Positions 8,728 to 18,109 are shown, numbered from the stretch's first letter. The stretch is DNA of 57,882 bases from an uncultured Pelagibacteraceae bacterium (GCA_902575835.1 CACGSX010000006.1:1-57882), one strand, 5' to 3'. Notes: generated from the letters alone by a model not told the origin. Numbers and translations are program-made.

Positions 8728-11049
8728 ATGTCAGCAGACATAGAAAAAAAAATTGAAAATAAGATTAAAGAAGATCTTTCTCCTACAAGAAACCTATCGG
8801 GATTTCATTTAAAGTTAGTTGCAGTTATTGCAATAACCTGGTCTTTATTTCAGCTTTGGTACGCTTCTCCATTTCCATTTTGGCTTAATTTTGGGATGTT
8901 TAAAGGTTTACCTGCTAGAGCAATTCACCTTGGTTTTGCTCTTTTGTTAGCTTTTTTAATATTTCCATATGCACGGGGTAAAAAAGTAAATTTTGTAGAT
9001 ATATTAATTGCAATAACAGGTGCCGTTTGTTGTTTATATATTTATTTTTTTTATGATCAATTAGTAGATAGGGGTGGAATATTACTTAAAATAAATCTTT
9101 CCGATAATTTTACTATTCCAATTGAATTAATACTGGGAATAATTGGAATATTAATTCTTCTAGAGGCTACACGCAGAGTAATAGGTATCCCATTAGTCGT
9201 TATTGCAGTTTGTTTTTTGTTGTTTTCTTATTTTGGTCAATATGCACCAGATATAATTTCACATGGTGGATTATCATTAAAAAGGTTAGTTGGTTTTCAA
9301 TGGTTTGATCAAGAAGCAATTTTTGGAATCCCAATAGGTGTATCTGTTGATTTCATTTTTCTCTTTGTTCTTTTCGGAGCACTTCTAGAGACTGCTGGAG
9401 GAGGTAAATATTTTTTAGATTTAGCTTTTGCGTTGGTTGGAAAAATGCGAGGTGGTCCTGCCAAGGCAGCTATTCTTGGATCTGGTATGACAGGATTAAT
9501 CTCAGGATCATCAATTGCTAATACAGTTACAACTGGAACATTTACAATTCCAATTATGAAAAAGACAGGTTTTTCAAAAGAAAAAGCGGGTGCAATCGAA
9601 GTGTCTTCATCAGTTAATGGTCAAATAATGCCTCCAGTTATGGGAGCAGCAGCTTTTGTGATGGCAAGCTTTATTGGTGTTACATATTTTGAAGTTGTCA
9701 AACATGCGTTCTTACCAGCAATAATTTCTTACATTGCATTGTTTTATATATCCCACCTTGAAGCACTTAAATTAAATTTAAAAGGTATGGATGAAAACGA
9801 TATTCCAAAATTGAAAAAAACATTTTTTGAAGGAATACATTTTTTAGTTCCAATATTTGTTCTTATATATCTACTAGTTTATATGAGGCTTACAGCTTCT
9901 TACTCTATTTTTTTTGCAACAATAACATTAATTATAGTCAATTTTTTAAATAAAATTTTTAAAGAAAAGAACTTTAAGAATGCTTTAATATATTGGTATA
10001 ATCAAACTGTTGTTGGCTTCGAAAAGGGCGCCTTGAATATGGTTAGTGTCGGAATAGCAATTGCAACAGCAGGTATTATAGTTGGTGCAGTTGGATCTAC
10101 AGGTTTAAGCACTAATTTAATAATTGTAATCGAGTCGATTGCAAAAGATAATGTTATTATTCTCTTATTTTTAACTATTATTTTGTGTTTACTGCTGGGT
10201 ATGGGTTTACCAACTACAGCAAACTACGTTGTTGTAGCATCTCTAATGGCAACTGTTCTTGTTGATGTTGGAAATGCATCTGGATTTATTTTTCCTTTAA
10301 TTGCGGTTCATTTATTCGTGTTCTATTTTGGCTTAATGGCAGACGTAACACCTCCAGTTGGCTTAGCATCCTACGCAGCAGCTGCTATTTCTGGTGGAGA
10401 CCCATTAAGAACAGGAGCCCAGGCATTTTGGTATAGTCTGAGAACCGGAATACTTCCTATTGTATTCTTATTTAACAGCGAGTTATTATTAATTGGTATT
10501 GAAAGCATATGGCATGGCTTAATGGTCATAGCAACCTCATTGATTGGGATTTTAGTTTTTACTTCTGCTACTCAGGGATGGTTTATAAATAAACTGAGAT
10601 GGTATGAGATTATTATTTTTTTATTAATTTCAATATCATTATTATCTCCAGAATTTATTCTAAATAAATTTTACCCAAAATATAACTATTTAAGTATTGA
10701 AGAAATAAACAAAAAACAGTTTGATTATAATAAAGAGATAAGAATTAAAATTACTAGACTAACAGAGTACGGCGAAAGATATAAACTATTTGTAATTGAA
10801 AAAAAAAGTTTTGATGAAAATTTCAGTTTAGATGATTATGGAATGAGCTTAGTAGTAGAAGATAATAAAACCATAATTGATACTTTAAAATGGAATGGAA
10901 TTGCAAAAAAATCTGGTTTAGATATGGGAGATATTATTAATGAATTTAAAATTGAAAATCAGAATAGACCAAAAAAAGAAATAATTTATCCTATCGCTCT
11001 TATTCTTTTATCAATCTTTGGTTATTTAAATATAAGAAGAAGAATTTAG
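8728..11049 (+). CDS. TRAP transporter fused permease (4TM/12TM, DctQM-type), TAXI class
   Basis: The 773-aa membrane protein fuses the small (DctQ-like) and large (DctM-like) TRAP subunits, as is usual for TAXI systems. Several hydrophobic helices occupy residues ~25-165. The DctM part follows from ~170, with the conserved segments GSGMTGLISGSSIANTVTTG, SSVNGQIMPPVMGAAAF, GMGLPTTANYVVVA and LMADVTPPVGLASYAAAAI. Residues ~650-773 form an extra C-terminal region of the DUF3394 kind, including a PDZ-like stretch (WNGIAKKSGLDMGDII) and a final membrane helix. It imports the ligand delivered by the upstream TAXI protein, driven by an ion gradient. Its stop codon overlaps that of the convergent thioesterase by four bases. 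Confidence 0.92.
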   Translation: MSADIEKKIENKIKEDLSPTRNLSGFHLKLVAVIAITWSLFQLWYASPFPFWLNFGMFKGLPARAIHLGFALLLAFLIFPYARGKKVNFVDILIAITGAVCCLYIYFFYDQLVDRGGILLKINLSDNFTIPIELILGIIGILILLEATRRVIGIPLVVIAVCFLLFSYFGQYAPDIISHGGLSLKRLVGFQWFDQEAIFGIPIGVSVDFIFLFVLFGALLETAGGGKYFLDLAFALVGKMRGGPAKAAILGSGMTGLISGSSIANTVTTGTFTIPIMKKTGFSKEKAGAIEVSSSVNGQIMPPVMGAAAFVMASFIGVTYFEVVKHAFLPAIISYIALFYISHLEALKLNLKGMDENDIPKLKKTFFEGIHFLVPIFVLIYLLVYMRLTASYSIFFATITLIIVNFLNKIFKEKNFKNALIYWYNQTVVGFEKGALNMVSVGIAIATAGIIVGAVGSTGLSTNLIIVIESIAKDNVIILLFLTIILCLLLGMGLPTTANYVVVASLMATVLVDVGNASGFIFPLIAVHLFVFYFGLMADVTPPVGLASYAAAAISGGDPLRTGAQAFWYSLRTGILPIVFLFNSELLLIGIESIWHGLMVIATSLIGILVFTSATQGWFINKLRWYEIIIFLLISISLLSPEFILNKFYPKYNYLSIEEINKKQFDYNKEIRIKITRLTEYGERYKLFVIEKKSFDENFSLDDYGMSLVVEDNKTIIDTLKWNGIAKKSGLDMGDIINEFKIENQNRPKKEIIYPIALILLSIFGYLNIRRRI

Positions 11050-11465
11050 CTTAGACCTGCATGGGGTAACTTACGTTGAAGTATTTTCCAAATACCTGTA
11101 GCAGATGCAATTATTTTACCTTTACATTCTAAATAGCACTCTAAAAAAACCATGCTTTTTGTTTTTTTTTTAATTTTTACATATCCAAATATTTCATCAC
11201 CAATAGTTGAAGGCCCGATAAAGTTAATATTAAGTGTTATAGTTACACAAGGTTGATTACCCGAAATTCTATGGGCTCCAGATCCACACCCGGTATCTAT
11301 AATCGATGCTATATACCCACCATGAGTTATGCCAGCTCTGTTAAGATGGTTTTTTTTTATTTTGGTTTTAAATTCATATTTAGTTTTTGAGATATCTCTT
11401 AGCAGCAAACCACCATTGTGTCTCATGAAACCTTTTTTAACGCTAATTTGTTTAAATTTTTTCAT
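11046..11465 (-). CDS. PaaI-family hotdog-fold thioesterase
   Basis: A 139-aa protein with the PaaI/YbgC-like hotdog signature HGGYIASIIDTGCGSGAHRI, followed by VTITLNINFIGPSTIGDEI and ending with ATGIWKIL. Members hydrolyse acyl- or aryl-CoA thioesters in the cytosol; the aspartate of IIDTGCG is in the usual catalytic position. It stands alone on the minus strand downstream of tRNA-Arg, possibly read from the tRNA promoter since I see no terminator between them. Substrate is unknown. Confidence 0.85.
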   Translation of the reverse strand: MKKFKQISVKKGFMRHNGGLLLRDISKTKYEFKTKIKKNHLNRAGITHGGYIASIIDTGCGSGAHRISGNQPCVTITLNINFIGPSTIGDEIFGYVKIKKKTKSMVFLECYLECKGKIIASATGIWKILQRKLPHAGLS

Positions 11466-11561
11466 TAAATTATTAAAGTTATTAAAAATAATATTATTAA
11501 CACTATTACAAAAAAATAAATTACAGATTTTTGCAAAGATATTTTCATTTTTCCTTCTTTT

Positions 11562-11638
11562 TGGTGCGCCTGCTAGGAGTCGAACCCAGAACCTCCTGGT
11601 CCGTAGCCAAGCGCTCTATCCAATTGAGCTACAGGCGC
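11562..11638 (-). tRNA. tRNA-Arg (anticodon ACG)
   Basis: The minus strand folds into a full cloverleaf: acceptor GCGCCTG/CAGGCGC, D-arm GCTC...GAGC, anticodon stem CTTGG/CCAGG with loop CTACGGA (anticodon ACG, read as ICG), T-arm CTGGG-TTCGACT-CCTAG, and an encoded 3' CCA (complement at 11562-11564). It reads CGN arginine codons after A-to-I editing. A TTGACC / TAAAAT pair on the minus strand at 11699-11673 could be its promoter. Confidence 0.97.
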
Positions 11639-11672
11639 TAAATATAATCTATTCTTTTAACATTTATTATTA

Positions 11673-11699
11673 ATTTTACTAAATTTTAATAATGGTCAA
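11673..11699 (-). promoter_or_regulatory. Candidate sigma-70 promoter for tRNA-Arg
   Basis: On the minus strand TTGACC (complement of 11694-11699) is followed after 15 bases by TAAAAT (complement of 11673-11678). This is 35 bases before the mature tRNA 5' end. The spacer is shorter than ideal and the region is very AT-rich, so this is tentative. Confidence 0.35.
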
Positions 11700-11749
11700 A
11701 AATATACATCTATTAAAAGTAAATAATATATATATATACAAATAGCGAA

Positions 11750-14700
11750 ATGAGTGAAAAATTACTAGTTCCAGATATTGGAGATTTTGAAGAAGTAGAA
11801 ATCATAGAAATTCTTGTAAAAGAAGGAGATAAAATCTCTAAAAATGACCCTGTAATAACTTTAGAAAGTGATAAATCAAGTGTTGAAGTGCCATCTGTTT
11901 TTGAGGGTGTTGTAGATAGTATTAACATAAAGATTGGTGATAAAGTTTCTAAAGGAGATTTGATACTAACATTATCCTCTGAGAATGGAACTAAGCAAAA
12001 ACAAGAAACTATTGAAAAGATACCACCTGCAACAGAAAAAATAATTGCCGAAGCGGAAAATTCTAATGGATATAATAATTCTGAATTAGATACGAGCGCA
12101 CATAAAGAGATCAAAGTAGAAAATACACAAGTAGAAGAACATAATGAAAGATTAGAAATAGTTGAAAATAATAATGATATTGATCCTCAAGAGACAAAAG
12201 AATGGCTAGAATCTTTGTCTGCTGTAGTACATTCCGAAGGACCTGAGAGAGCTCATTTTTTAATTAAACAATTAATTGATCAAGCATATAAAGAGGGATC
12301 AAATATACCCTACACCCAAAATACACCATACATAAACACTATACCAGCAGATGAAGAGATAAAATCTCCAGGCGATCAAAATATCGAAAGAAAAATCAGA
12401 GCACTAATTCGATGGAATTCGGCAGTGATGGTTGTCAGAGCAAACATGAGAGATCCTTCATTAGGAGGTCACATTGGGACATTTGCTTCAGCAGCAACTC
12501 TTTATGATATAGGAATGAATCATTTTTGGAGAGCTAAAAGTAATAAATTTGGTGGAGATTTAATTTATTTCCAAGGACATTCAGCGCCAGGTATTTACGC
12601 TAGAGCTTTTTTGGAAGGAAGACTTGACGAGAAGCAATTAGATAGATTCAGACAGGAAGTTTACCCAGGAGGTTTGTCATCTTATCCTCATCCATGGCTG
12701 ATGCCTAAGTTTTGGCAGTTTCCAACTGTTTCCATGGGTCTTGGACCAATGATGGCAACCTATCAGGCAAGATTTATGAAATATCTTATTAATAGAAAAT
12801 TAATAAAAGATGAGAATAGAAAAGTTTGGTCTTTCTTAGGAGATGGTGAAATAGACGAGCCAGAAGCTCTAGGATCTATTGGTTTAGCAGCAAGAGAAAA
12901 GTTAGATAACTTGATTTATGTTGTGAACTGCAACCTACAAAGATTAGATGGCCCAGTAAGAGGCAATGGTAAAATTATTCAAGAATTAGAAGGAATTTTT
13001 AGAGGAGCTGGATGGAATGTAATAAAAGTCATTTGGGGATCATATTGGGACCCTTTGCTCGCAAATGATAAATCAGGTTTACTTGTAAAAAGAATGAACG
13101 AAGCAGTTGATGGAGAATACCAAGCCTTTAAAGCAAAAGGCGGTTTATATGTTAGAGATAACTTCTTTGGGAAATACCCTGATCTTAAAAATCTAGTTGC
13201 AAGTTATACGGATAGCGATATTTGGAAATTAAATAGAGGCGGTCACGACCCGCATAAAGTTTATGCTGCTTATCATAAAGCTATTAATACAAAAGACAGA
13301 CCAACAGTCATATTAGCTAAAACAATTAAAGGATACGGTATGGGAAAATCTGGTGAAAGTATAAATACAACCCATCAACAAAAAAAATTAGGTGTAGATG
13401 ATTTGCTATATTATAGAGATAGATTTGATGTTCCATTAACAGATGAACAAGTCAAAAATATAGAATACTTTAGACCTGATGAAAATTCAGAGGAAATAAA
13501 ATACTTAAAAAAAAGAAGATTGGCTTTAGGAGGATATATTCCTGAGAGATCGTCTTTTTCGAAACCAATCAAAACACCAAGTAATGATATTTTTGACTTT
13601 ATGAAAAAATCAACCGGTGAAAAAGAAATGTCAACTACTATGGCACTTGTTAGGATGTTGACGAATTTGCTAAGAGATAAAAATGTTGCTCCAAGACTTG
13701 TTCCAATAATCCCTGATGAAGCAAGAACATTTGGTATGGAAGGTTTTTTCCAAAAAATAGGTATATATGCGCATGAAGGTCAAAAATATGAGCCAGAGGA
13801 CTCAGCTCAATTAAGCTCCTACAAGGAAGAGAAAAGTGGTCAAGTTTTAGAGGAAGGAATAAATGAGGCTGGATCCATGGCATCATGGATAGCTGCGGGA
13901 ACATCGTATTCAAATCATGATATAGAAATGATACCAATTTATCTTTTTTATTCTATGTTTGGTTTTCAAAGAACTGGCGATTTTGCGTGGGCAGCTGGAG
14001 ATAGTCAAACAAGAGGATTTCTAATTGGAGCTACAGCTGGAAGAACAACTTTGGCTGGAGAAGGCCTTCAACACCAAGATGGTCACAGTCATTTATTAGC
14101 ATCAACAATTCCAAATTGTGTTTCTTATGATCCAACCTTTCATTATGAATTAGCTACAATTTTTAAAGAAGGTTTAAGAAGAATGCATGAAAAACATGAA
14201 AATATTTTTTACTATATTACAACAATGAATGAAAATTATTCTCATCCAGAGATGCCCAAAGATTGTGAAGAAGGCATATTAAAAGGGATGTATAAAATAA
14301 AAGATTTCAGCAAAAATAAAAAAAATAAGATTCAATTACTGGGTTCAGGAACAATTTTAAGAGAGATGATTGAAGCAGCAGAAATTTTACAAAATGAATA
14401 TCAAGTTGATAGTGAAGTATGGAGTGTTACCAGTTTTAATGAATTAAGAAGAGATGGACTTGAAACAGAAAGGTATAATTTGCTTAATCCAGGAGGAGAG
14501 AAAAAAATCTCTTACGTTGAAAAATGCCTTGGAAAAACTGAAGGTCCTATTTTAGCAGCCTCAGATTACATGAGAATGAATTCTGACCAAATTAGACCTT
14601 ACATAAATAAAAGTTTTTATTCATTGGGTACAGATGGATTTGGTAGGAGTGATACAAGAAAAAATCTAAGAAAATTTTTTGAAGTCGATAAAGAGCATAT

Positions 14701-14818
14701 AGTTGCATATGGCTTAAGCATTTTATCTAATGAACAATTAATTGCTTCTAAACATGCGGCAGAAGCAATTAAAAAATATAAAATTGATAAAGATAAGCCT
14801 ATGCCCACAAAATTATAA
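11750..14818 (+). CDS. aceE: Pyruvate dehydrogenase E1, homodimeric type, with an N-terminal lipoyl domain
   Basis: The 1022-aa protein starts with a complete lipoyl domain (residues ~1-78) with the lipoylation lysine K42 in ESDKSSVEVPS. An acidic linker (~80-150) leads to a homodimeric E1 (AceE) from ~150 on: WLESLSAVV, the HIGTFASAATLYDIG region, the ThDP/Mg motif GDGEIDEPEA with NCNLQRLDG, and YPHPWLMPKFWQFP. E1 decarboxylates pyruvate with ThDP and reductively acetylates a lipoyl group. Homodimeric E1s are normally ~890 aa and carry no lipoyl domain; here length and sequence show a fusion. The stop overlaps the aceF start by one base (TAATG). No E3 (lpd) gene is in the window. Confidence 0.95.
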   Translation: MSEKLLVPDIGDFEEVEIIEILVKEGDKISKNDPVITLESDKSSVEVPSVFEGVVDSINIKIGDKVSKGDLILTLSSENGTKQKQETIEKIPPATEKIIAEAENSNGYNNSELDTSAHKEIKVENTQVEEHNERLEIVENNNDIDPQETKEWLESLSAVVHSEGPERAHFLIKQLIDQAYKEGSNIPYTQNTPYINTIPADEEIKSPGDQNIERKIRALIRWNSAVMVVRANMRDPSLGGHIGTFASAATLYDIGMNHFWRAKSNKFGGDLIYFQGHSAPGIYARAFLEGRLDEKQLDRFRQEVYPGGLSSYPHPWLMPKFWQFPTVSMGLGPMMATYQARFMKYLINRKLIKDENRKVWSFLGDGEIDEPEALGSIGLAAREKLDNLIYVVNCNLQRLDGPVRGNGKIIQELEGIFRGAGWNVIKVIWGSYWDPLLANDKSGLLVKRMNEAVDGEYQAFKAKGGLYVRDNFFGKYPDLKNLVASYTDSDIWKLNRGGHDPHKVYAAYHKAINTKDRPTVILAKTIKGYGMGKSGESINTTHQQKKLGVDDLLYYRDRFDVPLTDEQVKNIEYFRPDENSEEIKYLKKRRLALGGYIPERSSFSKPIKTPSNDIFDFMKKSTGEKEMSTTMALVRMLTNLLRDKNVAPRLVPIIPDEARTFGMEGFFQKIGIYAHEGQKYEPEDSAQLSSYKEEKSGQVLEEGINEAGSMASWIAAGTSYSNHDIEMIPIYLFYSMFGFQRTGDFAWAAGDSQTRGFLIGATAGRTTLAGEGLQHQDGHSHLLASTIPNCVSYDPTFHYELATIFKEGLRRMHEKHENIFYYITTMNENYSHPEMPKDCEEGILKGMYKIKDFSKNKKNKIQLLGSGTILREMIEAAEILQNEYQVDSEVWSVTSFNELRRDGLETERYNLLNPGGEKKISYVEKCLGKTEGPILAASDYMRMNSDQIRPYINKSFYSLGTDGFGRSDTRKNLRKFFEVDKEHIVAYGLSILSNEQLIASKHAAEAIKKYKIDKDKPMPTKL

Positions 14819-16101
14819 TGAGCGAGAAAGAAGTATTAGTTCCTAACATTGGTGATTTTAAAGATGTTGAAGTAATTGAGGTATTAATAGAAGCAGGATC
14901 AAATATTAATAAAGATGATCCGATAATTACAATAGAAAGCGATAAATCAAGTGTTGAGATCCCAAGTCCATACTCAGGTAGTGTTAAAAAAGTTAATTTA
15001 AAAGTTGGTGACAAGGTTTCAGAGGGTTCATCAATACTAATAATTGGTTCAGGAGAAGAAAAACCAGATGAGCAAATTGAAGAAGAGGTCAAACAGATTA
15101 AAGAAGAAACTATTATACAAAAACCACCCGAAAAAGTAATTTCAAAACCAAAAGAAATATTAAAAGATAATAGAGTTAGTGTATTCAAATCAAGTAAAGC
15201 ACTTGCTAGCCCAAAAACTAGAAAATTTGCAAGAGAACTTGGTGTTGATATTAATAATATTACTGGATCACAAAGATCAGGAAGAATTATAGAGGAGGAT
15301 ATAAAAAAATTTGTATCTTCTAATTTTAATAAACCTCAAGAAGAAAAGAAGGCTCCATCTATAAAGCCCTCAGAATATGATCACGCTGATTTTGGAGATG
15401 TAGAAATTCAAGATATACCAAGAATTAAAAGAATTGCTGCTCCACATTTATCAAATTCTTGGCAAACAATACCGCATGTTACTAGTTGTGATGAAGCAGA
15501 TATCACTGAGTTAGAAGAATTTAGACAAAATTTGACTGATACTTTTACTGGAGAAAAAAAGAAAATTACTCCATTGGCATTTATTATAAAGGCAGTTGTG
15601 GAAGCTTTGAAAGTTTTTCCAAGATTTAATAGTTCTATTGACAATATTGAAAATGGAAAAATAACATTGAAAAAATACTTCCATGTAGGAATTGCAGTTG
15701 ATACTCCCAATGGTTTAATGGTGCCAAAAATAAGAAATGCTAATCAAAAGAATATAGATCAAATAAGCAAGGATCTAAAAAAAGTTAGTGATGATTGCCG
15801 AAATTTGAAGATAGATAAAAAAGAGTTTTATGGAGGATCCATAACTATAACAAGCCTAGGTGGCATTGGAGGAACTTATTTTACTCCTATAATAAATTAT
15901 CCTGAGGTTGCTATTTTAGGAATTGGAAGGACTTATATTAAACCTGTTTATATTGATGGACAATTTAAACCTAGAACAATGTTGCCTTTATCTCTCTCTT
16001 ACGATCATAGAATTATTGACGGTGCTGAGGGTTCAAGATTTAATAATGAATTAAAAAATAACCTTGGTAAAAACTTTGCCTACAAATTAGCTAAGCAATG
16101 A
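14818..16101 (+). CDS. aceF: Dihydrolipoamide acetyltransferase (pyruvate dehydrogenase E2)
   Basis: A 427-aa E2 with three parts: one lipoyl domain (residues ~1-80, K43 in ESDKSSVEIPS), a peripheral subunit-binding domain (~125-163: ALASPKTRKFARELG... SGRIIEEDI), and a C-terminal acyltransferase core (~200-427) ending in the catalytic SLSYDHRIIDGAEG (HxxxDG) motif. It transfers acetyl groups from lipoyl arms to CoA. The lipoyl domain is closely related to the one on AceE, including a 17-base identical DNA stretch around the lipoylation lysine. Its stop overlaps the next gene by four bases (ATGA). Confidence 0.96.
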   Translation: MSEKEVLVPNIGDFKDVEVIEVLIEAGSNINKDDPIITIESDKSSVEIPSPYSGSVKKVNLKVGDKVSEGSSILIIGSGEEKPDEQIEEEVKQIKEETIIQKPPEKVISKPKEILKDNRVSVFKSSKALASPKTRKFARELGVDINNITGSQRSGRIIEEDIKKFVSSNFNKPQEEKKAPSIKPSEYDHADFGDVEIQDIPRIKRIAAPHLSNSWQTIPHVTSCDEADITELEEFRQNLTDTFTGEKKKITPLAFIIKAVVEALKVFPRFNSSIDNIENGKITLKKYFHVGIAVDTPNGLMVPKIRNANQKNIDQISKDLKKVSDDCRNLKIDKKEFYGGSITITSLGGIGGTYFTPIINYPEVAILGIGRTYIKPVYIDGQFKPRTMLPLSLSYDHRIIDGAEGSRFNNELKNNLGKNFAYKLAKQ

Positions 16102-17195
16102 TTAAAAATTTTAAACTTTTAAATAATAAAACTGTATTTTACTTTAATGACAATAAATTTGAAACATTTCCTAATATTTGGTTAAGAGATCATATTAAAA
16201 ATAAAGAAAACTGGGATTTTAAAACCAATCAAAGAATAACTTATACCGCAAATTTAGACATTAATATCAAAGTTAAAAAAGCAAAATTATTAAAAAAAGG
16301 GAAATTCATTGAAATATTATGGTCTAATGAAAATAAACCAACTAAATATTCATATGAATTTTTAAAAAAAAATTCTTTAAAAAAAGAAGAAACTAAAAGT
16401 GATACTCAATTTTGGAAAGATAAAGACATAAAAAATCAAATTTTCATTAACTATAAACAATTAAAAACTAAAGTTGGATTTAAAAATTTATTAAAAAAAA
16501 TCCACATATATGGTTTTGCAGTCGTAAGAAATTGTTCAAAAAATTTAAACTCTGTTGAATATATAGCTAAAAAAATAGGTTATGTCAGAAATTCAATTTT
16601 TGGAGGATTGTGGACTTTTGAATCAAATAATAAAATAGCAGACAGTGCATATTCAAACCAAGAACTGAGACCACATACAGACTCTACATATAGTAATGAT
16701 GCTCCAGGTTTACAATTACTGCTTTGTTGTAAGTATGATGCTAAAGGTGGAGATTCTATAATGGTAGATGGATTTAAATTGGCAAATGAAATCAAACAAA
16801 AATATAAAAAACATTTTAAAACTTTAATAAATACAAAAGTTAAAGGTTCTTATATTGGTGATGGTGTTCGCCTTGAAGCAAAAAGACCAATAATAAAATT
16901 AAATGAAAAAAATAATTTTGATCAAATTAGTTTTAACAATTACGATAGAGCACCTTTTAGAGAAACTAATCAGAAAACAATTAATTTTTATAAAGCAATT
17001 AAAGTATTTGATACGATGGCAAACCAAAAGCAATATCAGTGGAGGCATATTTTAAAACCTGGCGAATTACTAATTTTTAATAATTGGAGGGTAATGCATG
17101 GTAGAAGTGCATTTTCAGGTATAAGAAAAATGGCTGGTTGCTATATCAATAAAGAAGATTTTGATAGCTGTTGTAGAATGAATAATATTATCTAA
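16098..17195 (+). CDS. Fe(II)/2-oxoglutarate dioxygenase of the trimethyllysine / gamma-butyrobetaine hydroxylase family
   Basis: The 365-aa protein has the two-domain layout of BBOX1/TMLHE enzymes: an N-terminal region starting with NIWLRDH and a C-terminal TauD-like jelly roll. The iron ligands are H193 and D195 (RPHTDSTYS) and H334 (NNWRVMHGRSAF). GGDSIMVDGF and the ending RKMAGCYINKEDFDS resemble trimethyllysine dioxygenases more than butyrobetaine hydroxylase. These enzymes hydroxylate quaternary-ammonium substrates in carnitine metabolism. The CxxC zinc cysteines normally following WLRDN are absent here (IKNKENWDFKTNQR instead). It overlaps aceF by four bases, so it is probably translated from the PDH mRNA. 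Exact substrate is inferred only. Confidence 0.82.
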   Translation: MIKNFKLLNNKTVFYFNDNKFETFPNIWLRDHIKNKENWDFKTNQRITYTANLDINIKVKKAKLLKKGKFIEILWSNENKPTKYSYEFLKKNSLKKEETKSDTQFWKDKDIKNQIFINYKQLKTKVGFKNLLKKIHIYGFAVVRNCSKNLNSVEYIAKKIGYVRNSIFGGLWTFESNNKIADSAYSNQELRPHTDSTYSNDAPGLQLLLCCKYDAKGGDSIMVDGFKLANEIKQKYKKHFKTLINTKVKGSYIGDGVRLEAKRPIIKLNEKNNFDQISFNNYDRAPFRETNQKTINFYKAIKVFDTMANQKQYQWRHILKPGELLIFNNWRVMHGRSAFSGIRKMAGCYINKEDFDSCCRMNNII

Positions 17196-17209
17196 ATTTA
17201 ATTAAATTA

Positions 17210-18109
17210 ATGTCCAAAACTACATCACTTATATGCGCTTTGATAACAACATTTATCTGGGGCACCGCTTTCATTGCTCAAGACACAGGTATGGACAATA
17301 TTGGTCCATTAACATTCAATGCATCTAGATTTTTTGTTGGTTTTATTACAGTCCTGCCAATTGCTTTAATTTTAGAGAGAAAAAAAATTAATTATGAAAT
17401 CAATTCTAATAAAAAATTATTTTTAAAATATTTATTTTTAATGGGTATATCATTATTTTTGGGTACCTACTTGCAGCAAGCCGCATTACAATATACGAAT
17501 ATAGCTAATGCAGCTTTCTTTACAGTTTTTTACGTTCCGTTAGTTCCAATTTTATTATTTTTTATTTATTCTATTAAAGTCCATTGGAGTCTTTGGCCCT
17601 CAATAAGTTTATGTATAATAGGTGTTTACCTATTAACTGATTTTTCAAACTCTGAGATTATGATAGGTGATGCTTTAGTTATTCTATGCTCATTATTTTG
17701 GGCTTTACATATAATTTTCGCTGGGAAATTTATGGAGAAATTTAATATACCAATTTTTTATGCAGCATTACAAGCAGCTCTTGTTTTTGGTTTATCTCTT
17801 ATATTTGCTTTTATTTTAGAGGAAGTAGTTATTACAAAAATTTTAACTGAGTATAGTTCAATATTATATGCAGGTGTCTTATCTGGAGGAATTGCTTTTA
17901 GTTTACAAATGTTTGCACAAAAAAATATTGAAGAAGCTCCTGCAGCAATAATCTATTCTCTTGAAGGTGTCTTTGCAACAATTGCTGGATGGATTATTTT
18001 AAGTCAAGTTCTTAACATAAATAATATTATAGGATGTGTATTAATTCTTATTGCTGTAATATTTTCTCAAATTGCTCCAACGTCAAAAAAATTACAAGTA
18101 AATAATTGA
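17210..18109 (+). CDS. DMT-superfamily (EamA) transporter
   Basis: A 299-aa membrane protein with two EamA repeats and about ten hydrophobic helices. It begins TSLICALITTFIWGTAFIAQ, a typical first helix, and carries GTYLQQAALQYTNIANAAFF in the first repeat and EEAPAAIIYSLEGVFATIAG in the second. Family members export or import metabolites such as amino acids or nucleotides; the substrate cannot be read from the sequence. It starts 14 bases after the dioxygenase stop and probably belongs to the PDH transcript. Its last 18 bases overlap the 3' end of the convergent uppP. Confidence 0.88.
   Translation: MSKTTSLICALITTFIWGTAFIAQDTGMDNIGPLTFNASRFFVGFITVLPIALILERKKINYEINSNKKLFLKYLFLMGISLFLGTYLQQAALQYTNIANAAFFTVFYVPLVPILLFFIYSIKVHWSLWPSISLCIIGVYLLTDFSNSEIMIGDALVILCSLFWALHIIFAGKFMEKFNIPIFYAALQAALVFGLSLIFAFILEEVVITKILTEYSSILYAGVLSGGIAFSLQMFAQKNIEEAPAAIIYSLEGVFATIAGWIILSQVLNINNIIGCVLILIAVIFSQIAPTSKKLQVNN

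Noticed and set aside
11329..11673. Plus-strand ORF across the thioesterase start and tRNA-Arg
   Set aside because: It runs through the complement of the tRNA and contains its translated sequence, so it cannot be a protein gene.
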